A DNA stretch of 24,474 nt from an uncultured Oscillospiraceae bacterium (GCA_910578505.1 CAJTPV010000039.1:1-24474), one strand, 5' to 3'; shown: positions 1 to 8,016, counted from the stretch's first letter. Program-made: numbers and translations. The notes: generated from the sequence alone by a model not told the origin.

Positions 1-46
1 TCTACCGCTTTATCGGCAAGATTGATTGAACACAGGATTTGTATCC

Positions 47-394
47 TTAACAACTATACACAGATTTCTTTTTCAGTGTATAGCCCATTGCACGGATTGC
101 ACGTTCCACGGTTGAATAACTTGCGGAAAGGTTCAGTTCCTCGCGGATTTCCTCAATCGTGATGTCAGGAGCCTCATCTATGCAGCGGCGGATCGCTTCT
201 TTATCCTCCGTCGTCAATACCGGTTTCCGACCCCGCTGACTGGTTCGCAGGGCAACGCTGCCGGTTTTCCGCTTCTGTTCCGCCAGCCGGTACACCATCC
301 ATTTGCTTACTGAATATGCCTTTGCGATCCCTTTCGCGTCGTGGGTCGCTTCATACCCTTCTACCAGTAACTCTCGCGCCTCGTTGTGCAACAT
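47..394 (-). CDS. IS630-type transposase, N-terminal helix-turn-helix ORF
   Basis: A 115-residue protein with the usual first-ORF layout of IS630-family transposases. An N-terminal helix-turn-helix (residues about 20-40, GIAKAYSVSKWMVYRLAEQ) is followed by a basic linker (RGRKP) and a second winged-helix region (about 60-105, TIEEIREELNLSASYSTVERAI) ending in LKKK. These domains bind the transposon end. The start is supported by AGGAG nine bases before the ATG. The DDE catalytic domain, which normally follows in the same frame or after a frameshift, is not recognisable in any frame of the last 46 bases of the window, so the element is either cut by the window edge or already broken. It abuts the truncated gene to its right, which reads in the opposite direction. 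Confidence 0.8.
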   Translation of the reverse strand: MLHNEARELLVEGYEATHDAKGIAKAYSVSKWMVYRLAEQKRKTGSVALRTSQRGRKPVLTTEDKEAIRRCIDEAPDITIEEIREELNLSASYSTVERAIRAMGYTLKKKSVYSC

Positions 395-427
395 ACTATC
401 ATCTCCTACTTCTGTTATACCACCCCT

Positions 428-509
428 GTCAAGCTTTCATCTTATTTTTGATGATTGCTATAGATTATTGTTTGGTTTTGTGCAAAAAAGAAGATGATGA
501 GAGCTTGAC
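428..509. repeat. Imperfect inverted repeat between transposase ORF and truncated gene
   Basis: GTCAAGCTTTCATC at 428-441 is mirrored by GATGATGAGAGCTTGAC at 493-509, and the pairing continues inward through an A/T-rich arm (TTATTTTTG against CAAAAAAGAAG). The arms enclose about 30 bases. The position just upstream of the transposase start suggests a transposon end with subterminal repeats or two ends brought together, but exact element boundaries cannot be fixed from this sequence. Confidence 0.45.
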
Positions 510-1818
510 GGCGATTACTGGATGTAATCTTGGCACTTATATCGATCCCCAAACAAACAAGACGGTTGATGAGGGCCTTTCGTTCATCCATAACCAAGCA
601 TCAGAACAAACCTATGTCATTCTGGTAGGATCGACTTCAGGAAGTAGTACTACCGATGAATTTCGTCTCAAATTCAGCATTGATGCGGCTGGTTCCTTTG
701 ATCGCAATGAGCCAAACGATAACCCTTTTACTGCAACTTCAATACGTATGACAACAGTAACGCCCGCAAGTGGGAGCGCATCAGGTTCGCTAAATGCAGT
801 AACAGACCAAGATTGGTACTCTGTCACCATTCCTGACTATGGTGTATTTAAGTTGTCTGCTGGTAACTACAAGGTCGAACCATACTATGTCACTACTGGA
901 AATAAAATGGTGTTGGCCCCCAAAGCCGGTGGAAACTATATTCTTGCAGATGGAACATATTATATTAAGGTTTCAGCGATGGAGGGCGAAGACTTTGTAT
1001 ATGGTGACTATACCCTCTCCATCGCTGACCAATCTAAGTATTCAACCATGTATACCGCATTCGATTTTGGCGATTGGAAAAGCACCTACAGACCGCAACC
1101 TGATCCTATTCCCGTAGGGCAGTATGAAGCATACTTTAAGTTCAATATTGATACCTACGAAATGGTATATGCTTATATTTCTCTCTATGGGGACTATGGT
1201 GAGCAGGCCCTTGAGGTATTGTCTTCCAGCGGAGAAACTTTAGATGTAGCATATACCGAGGCAACCGGAGGTGTTATCACATCGCCAATATGGGGGAATC
1301 GTCTTATTGTTGATGCTGATGGTACACAAGGAAATACTATTTATCTTCATGTAATACGTGGTAATCCACTTGACAGCTCTGCTTATATGGTTCCTGGCAT
1401 TAATAGCCGTTTACAGAGCAACTATGGAACCTTTTCATTCACGGGAACTGCCAACAATTCAGGAAATAGCTTGTCAACAAGTATTTATTGCGACCTTACA
1501 AATAATAGCAGAGTTCCACAGACTGCAATTGTTGACAGCATTTCAACCTCAGGGGGTCTGTCTCCTAGTGTAGCTGGTGTAACTCAGTATCTGAATCCTG
1601 GCGGAAGGGGATGGGTGGAATCTCGTACCTCTGGAACTCGCGGCTCTTTTGAATTAGGTCCTGAGTATGGTATCAATGTGCGGCAAAGGTGGGAATTTAT
1701 GTACGCACAGACCGCTTTTGCTAGCACTAAAATGACCAATATAAAAATGACAATCTACTGGCACGCTGACATCAAAGAGAATAACTATGAACTCTGGACT
1801 ACAGGACCTATAAGTTAA
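451..1818 (+). pseudogene. 5'-truncated secreted-type protein with PPC domain
   Basis: The open frame runs into the transposon boundary with no ribosome site, signal peptide or convincing start, so the N-terminus appears to have been removed by the insertion. The first readable part (about 510-690) looks like the tail of one beta domain. It is followed by a pre-peptidase C-terminal (PPC) type domain encoded at about 700-1025: the signature EPNDNPFTAT, then DQDWYSVTI, then LADGTYYIKVSA and YGDYTLSI. PPC domains are extracellular beta-sandwiches found on secreted proteases and adhesins. The remaining 260 residues are Tyr/Ser/Thr-rich and not recognised. No catalytic domain is visible. Base composition is AT-richer than the central part of the window, in keeping with an accessory gene. 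The start given is the first in-frame ATG after the repeat arm and is only a marker for the left edge. Confidence 0.6.
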
Positions 1819-1920
1819 CATAAACGAGAATCGGGATTTCTACAGAATAAAATAAATCTCTAGCTCAGATAAGACGCAACCTACGGCATTATATGTAACT
1901 GTTTTAACCCAATAATGATA

Positions 1921-1963
1921 GATTGCTTCTGGGAAGGTCCGGAATACCTTCCTAGAAGCAATC
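1921..1963. terminator. Strong stem-loop between truncated gene and next CDS
   Basis: GATTGCTTCTGGGAAGGT pairs with ACCTTCCTAGAAGCAATC (18 pairs with one G-T wobble) around a 7-base loop. No T-run follows on either strand, so it is either a U-tract-poor terminator or an mRNA structure in the leader of the gene starting at 2000. Confidence 0.5.
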
Positions 1964-1999
1964 GAACACTTAGCAAACTATGAGATATTGGAGATTATT

Positions 2000-3487
2000 A
2001 TGGATATTCGTCTAACTGTTAATCCCAGCAAAAGAACGACTTACCTCAAGCGCCAAGACAACTCGGTACAGGCAGAGAAAAAAGTAGTCGCATTTGCCCC
2101 CACCTATACACAGGATGAAATAGTAATTTCCCCAGAGGCACGGATGGCTCTGGCAGAACAGGCGGCGCAGATGGATACTGCAACTTCTGTCGGCACGGTT
2201 TCGGAAGAACAGGCCATCGGAGTCACCACTTTTACCTCTTTTGCTGAAGAATTTAACAAAGTCACACAGGACTATTCCAACCTCATTTGGAAGTATTATG
2301 CCAAAGAGCATGAAGAAAATTTGACCTATGACAACCCCAGGAACCATATTTGGGATAAGTATAAGAACCCAGATTCCCCCTACTTTCGTTCCGACTTAAC
2401 AGTAGACGAGCGAGCTTGGGCTTATGACCAGGAACTGGATATGCTAAACGGTGGGGGGCACCTGAAAATACATAACCCGTATGTTTTCGATACCCCGCCC
2501 ACGTTGACCATCGCAGTAATGCAAGCGAATCAGGTATGCCGAAAACAAATAGATCAATCTATTCAAGATATCTTTGCTAAAAATGACATCAATGTTCCAG
2601 CGGACACATCCTTCCGTTTGACTGTGGATAATAATTACTCCATCCATGTGATCGGCCTGGAGGACAAGAACTTAGCGGCAACAATAGAACAGGCGCTGAA
2701 CTCCGGTGACAACGGAAAAAATCTTTACAATCATCTTAAAGTGACATTTCCCGGCAACGATCCCATAGAAGTCGATTATGTCAATGGCCATTTAGAAGAT
2801 CTGGATACTCAACTGGAGCTGGGAGACAAGGCACTTAACGAAGTCAGAAAGCAGACCTGCCCAGCCTATACCCAGTTTTCTGCCACATACGATCCCAAGC
2901 GGAATGCTTTAATGGACGACAGAGTTATTGGCATTAACACAGACTTGGCATTAGATTCCGTATTCAACAACAAAGAGGCCATTGACTGTTCGAATGCTTC
3001 GATACGGCTCTATGGGCCGGAAATTATTGCACGGTTCCGCGCTGGAGATTTGTTTTCTAACCAATCTTTAGTGATCAACCATGATCGGGAAGTTGATCCT
3101 GACTACACGATCTCTGCCACAACATATCTAAGGGCATATGTACAGCAGGCTTTAGACGCAAAAGAAACGATTGAGGCGTACTATGCGGACGCCCATAAGG
3201 AAAACAGCGCCTATCAACCATTCATCGAAGGTGTCTATCACATTAAGGACAAATACAAAAATATATCCTCTCCGTTTTTTCGCGCAGATCTGCCAGAAAC
3301 ACAGCGAATTATGGCCTATCGCCAAGAAATGTCATTGCTGACAACAGGCACCTTGGTCACCTTGGGTGACCCCTTCGCCTTGGCCTCCATAGGCGGTGTA
3401 CTGCGGGCGGAAAAGATGCATGATAAGGCGATGCTGGCTGTTAGGGAGAAGTTGGATGAACTCCAAAAAGATTTAGGAAATATGTAA
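2000..3487 (+). CDS. Uncharacterised 495-aa protein with internal duplication
   Basis: I do not recognise this protein with confidence; the repeated part recalls DUF4885-type clostridial proteins. The ATG at 2000 is chosen over a TTG twelve bases earlier because GGAG lies six bases before it. There is no signal peptide or membrane segment. Residues 39-51 read DEIVISPEARMAL, a pattern (hydrophobic, IS, x, EA+) also seen in FlgM-like and other clostridial proteins. Residues about 97-150 and 393-447 are copies of each other: YYAKEHEEN against YYADAHKEN, DKYKNPDSPYFRSDL against DKYKNISSPFFRADL, and AYDQELDML against AYRQEMSLL. The middle 200 residues are unrelated to the repeats. The gene is AT-richer than the selenium block and stands alone between an insertion-damaged gene and a decayed region. 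Function unknown. Confidence 0.8.
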   Translation: MDIRLTVNPSKRTTYLKRQDNSVQAEKKVVAFAPTYTQDEIVISPEARMALAEQAAQMDTATSVGTVSEEQAIGVTTFTSFAEEFNKVTQDYSNLIWKYYAKEHEENLTYDNPRNHIWDKYKNPDSPYFRSDLTVDERAWAYDQELDMLNGGGHLKIHNPYVFDTPPTLTIAVMQANQVCRKQIDQSIQDIFAKNDINVPADTSFRLTVDNNYSIHVIGLEDKNLAATIEQALNSGDNGKNLYNHLKVTFPGNDPIEVDYVNGHLEDLDTQLELGDKALNEVRKQTCPAYTQFSATYDPKRNALMDDRVIGINTDLALDSVFNNKEAIDCSNASIRLYGPEIIARFRAGDLFSNQSLVINHDREVDPDYTISATTYLRAYVQQALDAKETIEAYYADAHKENSAYQPFIEGVYHIKDKYKNISSPFFRADLPETQRIMAYRQEMSLLTTGTLVTLGDPFALASIGGVLRAEKMHDKAMLAVREKLDELQKDLGNM

Positions 3488-3832
3488 TGTCTTGATTGTA
3501 TTAAAGTTTGTCCCTTGATATGCGCTGGGTTCAGGCGGTGAACAGCTTCATCGCACAGACGGAGGAGATCGTCCTGAGCGAGATCGTGTACAGGTAAATC
3601 AAGAAAGGCAGCAGACGGCGGGCAGGACAGCCTGCCGTTTCTGCGTCTGAGGAACCTCCCGCCCTGCAATTCCAGTTGTTCCCCACGGTGGAGGAACAGG
3701 TGGAAAATATCGTTGAAGCACAGGTATATATTTATTCCCACATGAATTCTGCCAAACCAGCGGGTGACATTTCTGCATTATGGAAGGAATCAATGCGCTG
3801 GAGTATGATATGCCTTAACAGCTCTTCCGGCG
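3488..3832 (+). other. Gene-poor stretch with possible integrative-element relic
   Basis: No intact gene is seen. One plus-strand frame holds a 25-residue ORF at 3520-3597 (MRWVQAVNSFIAQTEEIVL and six more residues). After its stop the same frame continues as readable protein at about 3640-3720, including LQFQLFPTVEEQVENIVEAQ. The LxLFPTxxEQ...I..A pattern resembles a stretch I associate with the very large helicase/methylase proteins of Tn1549-like conjugative elements. The likeness is short and the frame is broken, so this is at most a degraded fragment. Confidence 0.3.
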
Positions 3833-4870
3833 CTAATCCAGATAAACTGCATATTCCAGCCGCTCCACGGCCCGCCCGATGACAGCCGCCTGGGGGGCGG
3901 CCCTTTTCAGCTCCGCCAGGCACGCCTCCGCCGCGGACTCCGGCAGGGCCAGCAGCAGTCCGCCGCTGGTCTGGGGGTCATAGCAGATGTCCTCCACAGC
4001 GCGGGCGACCCCGGACGCGGTGCTGACGCCTGCCCCGGCAAACGCACGGTTGCGGTAGGCGCCGGCGGGAATAAATCCCATCTCAGCCATCTCATATGCC
4101 TCCGGGTGAAAGGGAACCCTGGAGCTGTCGATGCGGATGGAACAGCCGCTGCCCTGGGCCATCTCATAGCTGTGGCCCAACAGCGCAAAGCCGGTCACAT
4201 CGGTACAGCTGTGGACGGGGTACTGCACCATCACATCCCGTGCAGCCTTGTTGAGCTCCGCCATCTGCCGGTAGAGGCGGTCCAGAAGAGGCTGCTCCAC
4301 CAGGTCCGCCTTGGCGGCAGTGGTGAGGATGCCCACGCCCAGGGGCTTGGTCAGGATCAGCACATCGCCGGGCTGGGCGGCCGCGTTGGTGAGTACATGG
4401 TCCGGATGGACAAAGCCTGTCACCGCCAGGCCGTAAATGGGCTCCGCGCCCTGGATGGTGTGCCCGCCGGCGATAATAGCCCCCGCCTCATAGGCCTTGG
4501 CATAGCCGCCCCGCAGGATCTCCTGCACCACGTCCTGCCCCATACCAGGGGAGAGGCAGAGCAGGTTCAGGGCCAGCTTCGGCTCCCCACCCATGGCGTA
4601 TATGTCGCTGAGGGCGTTGGCGGCGGCAATCTGGCCGAATAAAAACGGATCGTCCACAATGGGGGGGAAGAAGTCGGTGGTCTGCACCAGTGCGGTGTTC
4701 TTATCCAGGACATAGACGCAGGCGTCGTCGCTCTTGTCATAGCCCACCATCAGTCTGGGGTCGCTGTGGGTCTGGAATCCCTCCAACAGCCGGGCCAGCG
4801 TTCCGGCCCCCACCTTTGCCCCGCAGCCGGCGCAGCTGGCCAGCTTGGTCAATTTAACTTCGGTTTCCAT
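3833..4870 (-). CDS. selD: Selenide, water dikinase (selenophosphate synthetase)
   Basis: Makes selenophosphate, the activated selenium donor, from selenide and ATP. The 345-residue length is normal. Visible family signatures: the glycine-rich catalytic loop AGCGAKVG with Cys16 and Lys19 in the positions of the catalytic Cys/Lys pair, GYDKSDDACVY (about 43-53), TTDFFPPIVDDP (metal/ATP-binding Asp), NALSDIYAMGG, AGGHTI, TDVTGFALLGH and DPQTSGGLL. The active-site position is an ordinary cysteine codon, so this SelD does not itself need selenocysteine. ATG 4870 is preferred to an upstream TTG because GAGGA lies five bases before it. It is the last gene of the operon yedE-yedF-DUF3343-selD, 20 bases after the DUF3343 stop. 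Without SelA/SelB in view, it could serve selenoproteins, selenouridine tRNA or a selenium-dependent molybdenum hydroxylase. Confidence 0.95.
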   Translation of the reverse strand: METEVKLTKLASCAGCGAKVGAGTLARLLEGFQTHSDPRLMVGYDKSDDACVYVLDKNTALVQTTDFFPPIVDDPFLFGQIAAANALSDIYAMGGEPKLALNLLCLSPGMGQDVVQEILRGGYAKAYEAGAIIAGGHTIQGAEPIYGLAVTGFVHPDHVLTNAAAQPGDVLILTKPLGVGILTTAAKADLVEQPLLDRLYRQMAELNKAARDVMVQYPVHSCTDVTGFALLGHSYEMAQGSGCSIRIDSSRVPFHPEAYEMAEMGFIPAGAYRNRAFAGAGVSTASGVARAVEDICYDPQTSGGLLLALPESAAEACLAELKRAAPQAAVIGRAVERLEYAVYLD

Positions 4871-4890
4871 GGGCGTCCTCAACTTTCTGC

Positions 4891-5127
4891 CTAGCTGTTT
4901 TCCGCGCGGTACAGCCAGCGGTAATTTCCCTCCTCCAGAGCCACCACCTGCTCCAGCTCCTCCGGCACAGGGGAGGGGATCTCCCCCTCATAGCGCACGC
5001 AGGTGCCGCAGCTGCTGCTCAGATTCCGGGGCACGGGCATGACCTGGGCAGGCCACGCCCGCTCCGCACAGAAGCGCTTGAAGCGAATAGCGCCAAAATG
5101 GGAATAAAACGTAGCAATACAGGTCAT
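4891..5127 (-). CDS. DUF3343 putative selenium/sulfur carrier protein
   Basis: A 78-residue cytosolic protein of the DUF3343 type, described as a Se/S-carrier-like family and typically encoded beside yedE, yedF and selD. The fold signature is the N-terminal TCIATFYSHFGAIRFKRF followed by the conserved proline/serine/cysteine stretch PVPRNLSSSCGTCVRYEG. The usual single cysteine after SSS is here a CGTC pair, which would suit chalcogen binding. The start ATG overlaps the TGA of yedF by four bases (ATGA, 5124-5127), implying translational coupling. A direct role in selenium transfer is inference from context. Confidence 0.85.
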   Translation of the reverse strand: MTCIATFYSHFGAIRFKRFCAERAWPAQVMPVPRNLSSSCGTCVRYEGEIPSPVPEELEQVVALEEGNYRWLYRAENS

Positions 5128-5330
5128 TTTGTCATCGTCAGGGTATACTCCCCGTCTCTCTCCGCCGCAGATACCGCATAGCCCTGGTGCTGGGCGTAGC
5201 GGGTCACATTTTCCTTGGACGCGATATTGTCCACAATCATCTCATAGCGGGCCGCTTTGGCCATCATGGCCTTGCGGATCATGATAACTGGTTCCGGGCA
5301 GGACAGCCCTCTTGCGTCTAATTTTTCCAT
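5124..5330 (-). CDS. yedF: YedF/TusA-like selenium metabolism protein
   Basis: A 68-residue TusA/SirA-fold protein. The signature LDARGLSCPEPV places the reactive cysteine at residue 11, with the CPEP motif typical of persulfide/perselenide carriers. YedF proteins of selenium clusters often have a second, C-terminal DsrE-like domain; this one is only the TusA domain, so that part is absent. It lies 15 bases after yedE and overlaps the DUF3343 start, so the three genes are almost certainly co-transcribed. Likely job: receive selenium and pass it along within the cytosol toward SelD (inferred from family and neighbours). Confidence 0.85.
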   Translation of the reverse strand: MEKLDARGLSCPEPVIMIRKAMMAKAARYEMIVDNIASKENVTRYAQHQGYAVSAAERDGEYTLTMTK

Positions 5331-5345
5331 GACAGCAACATCCTC

Positions 5346-6413
5346 CTACTGCTTTTTTCCAAAGGTATTGACACAGGCCAGGGCGGACACAGCGGCGATG
5401 CCGATCATCACCGCAATCTTTCCCGCGCCGGTCGGCCCCGCGCCGCTGGCGGCAAGTCCGAAGTTGTGGGCGAAGGCCGCCCCCACCATCAGGCCCAGAA
5501 CCGCCGCGGCGCTGTCGGCATTGCCCTCGCCGGACAGCACCAGCTGCCGCAGGGGGCATCCGCCCAGCAGCACGCAGCCATACCCGGCCAGGAACATGCC
5601 CAGGGCGTTCCACAGTCCGTCGGTATGGGCCACAGGCTGTTCGATAAAGCCGGGCGCAAAGCTGCCCAGCGCCAGATTTGCCAGCAGAGCCGCTGCAAAA
5701 ATCGCGGCAAAGCCCAGAAGCAGCTTCGGCTCCCGGAATAAAATCAGATCCCGGATGCCGCCCACCATGCACAGGCGGGTGCGCTGCGCTAAAGCGCCCA
5801 CGATCAGGCCCGCCGCCAGGCTGACCCACACGGCGGCGTGCATTCCGCCCGGCCCGCCGCCGGCCTCTGTAAAATGGATGAAGGCAGGGGCGGCAATCAG
5901 CAGCGCCAGGAAAACGACCATCATGACAGGCAGGACCCAACCCTCTGTGGCAGGCTGTTTATAGGTGCGCTTGAGGGAGTACCCGCGATTGAGGAAAAAC
6001 ACTCCGGCCAGGATGCCGGCCGCAAAGCCCACAAGGCCCAGCAGCGCGTTTCCGTCCCCGCCCGCCAGGCGCAGAATCATACGGAAGGGGCAGCCCAGAA
6101 ACATCAGGCAGCCGATCATAACAAAAAAGCCCAGGACAAAGCGGGTCACAGGCGCACTGCCGCCCCTGGGCGCAAATTCCTTTTTGACCAGCGCCGCGGC
6201 CAGACTGCCCAGGACCAGCCCCGGAATCTCAGGCCGTATGTACTGCACTGCCGCCGCCTGATGCAGTCCCAGCGCACCGGCGATGTCCCGCAGGAAGCAG
6301 GCAATGCAGAAGCCCATATTGACGGGATTGCCCAGCCGCGCCAGTGTAGCCGCAATCACGCCGATAACCAACCCCGCAGCCACGATTGTGAGCCGCTCTC
6401 TTTTCGCATCCAT
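5346..6413 (-). CDS. yedE: YedE-family selenium transporter (putative)
   Basis: A 355-residue integral membrane protein of the YeeE/YedE family, selenium-associated branch, with about nine hydrophobic segments. Diagnostic cysteine-containing motifs are visible: NMGFCIACFLRDIAG (about 32-46), a central FLGCPFRMILRLAGGDGN, RTRLCMVGGIRD and GCVLLGGCPLRQLVLSGEGN. YeeE homologues carry thiosulfate through cysteine relays, so a selenium compound is the probable substrate here. ATG 6413 is chosen: the frame is open for 34 more codons upstream, but that stretch contains the promoter and a leader hairpin, while AAGGAG and GGGGA lie just before 6413. It heads the operon yedE-yedF-DUF3343-selD. Confidence 0.88.
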   Translation of the reverse strand: MDAKRERLTIVAAGLVIGVIAATLARLGNPVNMGFCIACFLRDIAGALGLHQAAAVQYIRPEIPGLVLGSLAAALVKKEFAPRGGSAPVTRFVLGFFVMIGCLMFLGCPFRMILRLAGGDGNALLGLVGFAAGILAGVFFLNRGYSLKRTYKQPATEGWVLPVMMVVFLALLIAAPAFIHFTEAGGGPGGMHAAVWVSLAAGLIVGALAQRTRLCMVGGIRDLILFREPKLLLGFAAIFAAALLANLALGSFAPGFIEQPVAHTDGLWNALGMFLAGYGCVLLGGCPLRQLVLSGEGNADSAAAVLGLMVGAAFAHNFGLAASGAGPTGAGKIAVMIGIAAVSALACVNTFGKKQ

Positions 6414-6446
6414 GATTTCCCCACACTCCTTATGTAACATTCGACA

Positions 6447-6468
6447 GCCGCAGGGCAAACCCCGCAGC
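6447..6468 (-). promoter_or_regulatory. Leader hairpin upstream of yedE
   Basis: In the minus-strand transcript GCTGCGGGG and CCCTGCGGC pair over nine positions (two G-U) around a TTTG loop, about 34 bases before the yedE start and just after the predicted transcription start. There is no T-run after it, so it is not an obvious terminator. It may stabilise the mRNA or bind a regulator; no known riboswitch class is recognised. Confidence 0.5.
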
Positions 6469-6479
6469 TTTCCCGTTTC

Positions 6480-6528
6480 ATCATACCACAGCAGGGCGGG
6501 TGCGTCCAATTCCATTTATAAGTAAATG
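6480..6528 (-). promoter_or_regulatory. yedE operon promoter with upstream dyad
   Basis: Reading the minus strand: -35 TTGGAC (6509-6504), 18-base spacer, -10 TATGAT (6485-6480). Immediately upstream is a perfect dyad CATTTA-TAAG-TAAATG (6513-6528), correctly placed for an activator such as the LysR protein encoded at 9164-10078. The link to that regulator is inference. Confidence 0.6.
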
Positions 6529-6558
6529 AAATGAATCTATTTGATAATCCAATAAATC

Positions 6559-7290
6559 TCAATCTCTGTTTTTCGGGAGTGTCTTCATAAGAAAGAGGGC
6601 ATAGGCCACGGCGATTCCAAACAATACCAGCTGGAAAAGGATACGTTTTTCCATCGTTAACCCTGTTTCATTGGCAAAACCGCTGATGATGTTAATTGCG
6701 GAGTGGGTAATGACGCACGGCAGCAGGCTCCCGCCGCGGTCAAAGAGGACCACGAACAGAAAGCCAATCGCCATTGCGCCTGTCACCTGCAACAGGTTTC
6801 CGGCCAGCTCCGCGCCGCTGCCGTTGACCAAATTCAGCAAATGCCCCAGGCCGAAGGTGACGCTTGAAATAATCATAGCGGATCTGCCATCGTCTTTCGC
6901 CATTGCCTTGAAGAGAAGGCCTCTGAAAATCACTTCCTCGACAAAGCCGACACAGAGCATGCACACGATATGGCAGACCGTGCCCGCCGGGGAACCATTG
7001 ATTGCAGCCCCGTTCCAAAGATTTCTGGAGGCCAGGAGCATCAGCGGCACATAGTAGAGGAACCGGCGGGCGGGCAGCGCGGATTTGCAGAGCCCATACC
7101 GCTCCAGCAGGCCGTTTGCCCGGATAAAGGCGAACAGGATGACAGCCTGTAAGGCGCAGAGAATGGCGCTGGCGGAGTATTCGACCCCAATGACGGCATT
7201 GAGGGGATTGGCCAGGGACTGCAGGATACAGTAGATGGCAATGCAGACGAGCGCAAAAGTCAGTTCACTTTTCTCATATAATTGTTTCAC
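6559..7290 (-). CDS. CPBP family intramembrane metalloprotease (CAAX/Abi)
   Basis: A 243-residue membrane protein with about seven hydrophobic segments. The three CPBP (CAAX protease and bacteriocin-processing) motifs are present: EEVIFR with Glu118/Glu119/Arg123, FGLGHLLN with His150/Asn153, and ITHSAIN with His196/Asn200. These form the intramembrane metalloprotease site. Bacterial members process or give immunity to peptides; the substrate here is unknown. The start is GTG 7290, overlapping the TGA of the TetR gene by four bases (GTGA), so the regulator and protease are translationally coupled and share its promoter. No terminator is seen between this gene and the yedE promoter region. Confidence 0.88.
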   Translation of the reverse strand: MKQLYEKSELTFALVCIAIYCILQSLANPLNAVIGVEYSASAILCALQAVILFAFIRANGLLERYGLCKSALPARRFLYYVPLMLLASRNLWNGAAINGSPAGTVCHIVCMLCVGFVEEVIFRGLLFKAMAKDDGRSAMIISSVTFGLGHLLNLVNGSGAELAGNLLQVTGAMAIGFLFVVLFDRGGSLLPCVITHSAINIISGFANETGLTMEKRILFQLVLFGIAVAYALFLMKTLPKNRD

Positions 7291-7850
7291 GCCAGTTCCT
7301 CCCGCATAGCCAAGATGGCGCCTGTGTACACCCGCTCCAAATGCGCCGCGATGACTGCTTCATCATATTCCAAAGAATTGTTGGCAATAATGCTGGCATA
7401 TCCATGGACAAACAGTGCAAGCGTTACAAAAACTTCCTTTGTCTGCTCCATACGCAGGCCCATGGCTTCCTGCATTGCGGAGATAACGGGCAGGAGCTGC
7501 TGGGAATTGACCATTTCCAGCAGGCTGTTTTCAGCGGCATAGCCCGATTGAAAAAGGAAGCGGAACAGGTGCGTTTCTTCCACGGCAAACCGGATATAAT
7601 TCAGCCCGATTCCGAGCATGACATCCTCCGGAACATTCATCAGGTATTCCGTGTGGTATTTCTCCGCTTGTTGATAAGCTGCTTTTTTTAATGCTTCAAT
7701 TGTTGCAAAATGGTACATAACAGGCTGCGTGGAGCAGTTCAGCTTTTTGGACACCGTCCGTGCGTTGATGTTCTCCGCGCCTGTTTCGCGGGCCACCGCA
7801 AACGCGGCGTCGATCAGCATGTCTTTTGAAATTTTAGGTTTTGGCGGCAT
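7287..7850 (-). CDS. TetR/AcrR family transcriptional regulator
   Basis: 187 residues. The N-terminal helix-turn-helix (about 8-50: MLIDAAFAVARETGAENINA, then RTVSKKLNCSTQPVMYHFAT) is typical of TetR, followed by an all-helical ligand and dimer domain. It is the first gene of a two-gene operon with the CPBP protease, has a consensus promoter, and a perfect palindrome next to the -10 makes autorepression likely. The inducer is unknown. It probably controls only its protease partner and has no obvious tie to selenium. Confidence 0.88.
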   Translation of the reverse strand: MPPKPKISKDMLIDAAFAVARETGAENINARTVSKKLNCSTQPVMYHFATIEALKKAAYQQAEKYHTEYLMNVPEDVMLGIGLNYIRFAVEETHLFRFLFQSGYAAENSLLEMVNSQQLLPVISAMQEAMGLRMEQTKEVFVTLALFVHGYASIIANNSLEYDEAVIAAHLERVYTGAILAMREELA

Positions 7851-7876
7851 GGGCGGTCACCTCTTTTGTTATTTTT

Positions 7877-7919
7877 GTTATATAACCCGAATTATACAAC
7901 GGCGCATGCTTTTTGTCAA
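7877..7919 (-). promoter_or_regulatory. Consensus promoter and operator of tetR-protease operon
   Basis: Minus strand: -35 TTGACA (7919-7914), 17-base spacer, -10 TATAAT (7896-7891), both perfect. The ten-base palindrome GTTATATAAC (7877-7886) lies four bases after the -10, over the start site, where a bound TetR dimer would block transcription. Confidence 0.8.
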
Positions 7920-7956
7920 TCCCCATAGATGCGGTTTCGCTTCAGGGAGAAAGTAT

Positions 7957-7985
7957 TTGCTTTGCTGATAAATCAATGGTATACT
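7957..7985 (+). promoter_or_regulatory. Promoter of aminotransferase-lysR operon
   Basis: -35 TTGCTT (7957-7962), 17-base spacer, -10 TATACT (7980-7985). The spacer holds the small dyad TGAT-AA-ATCA (7965-7974). AAGGAGG at 8003-8009 serves the first gene. The same hexamers and spacing occur before the hydrolase gene at 10906. Confidence 0.6.
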
Positions 7986-8016
7986 GGCGCTACTTGATCT
8001 GTAAGGAGGCGTCCCC

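Noticed and set aside
2745..2753. ACATTTCCC inside the 495-aa gene and GACATTTCTGC near 3765 as regulator sites
   Set aside because: Single half-sites in coding or gene-poor DNA without the 12-base-spaced partner.
4820..4826. Selenocysteine in the SelD active site
   Set aside because: The catalytic position is a normal cysteine codon with no in-frame TGA.
6414..6515. 34-codon N-terminal extension of YedE (starting MELDAPALLWYDETG)
   Set aside because: It contains the predicted -35/-10 and leader hairpin, lacks a ribosome site, and YedE proteins begin close to the first membrane helix as they do from ATG 6413.
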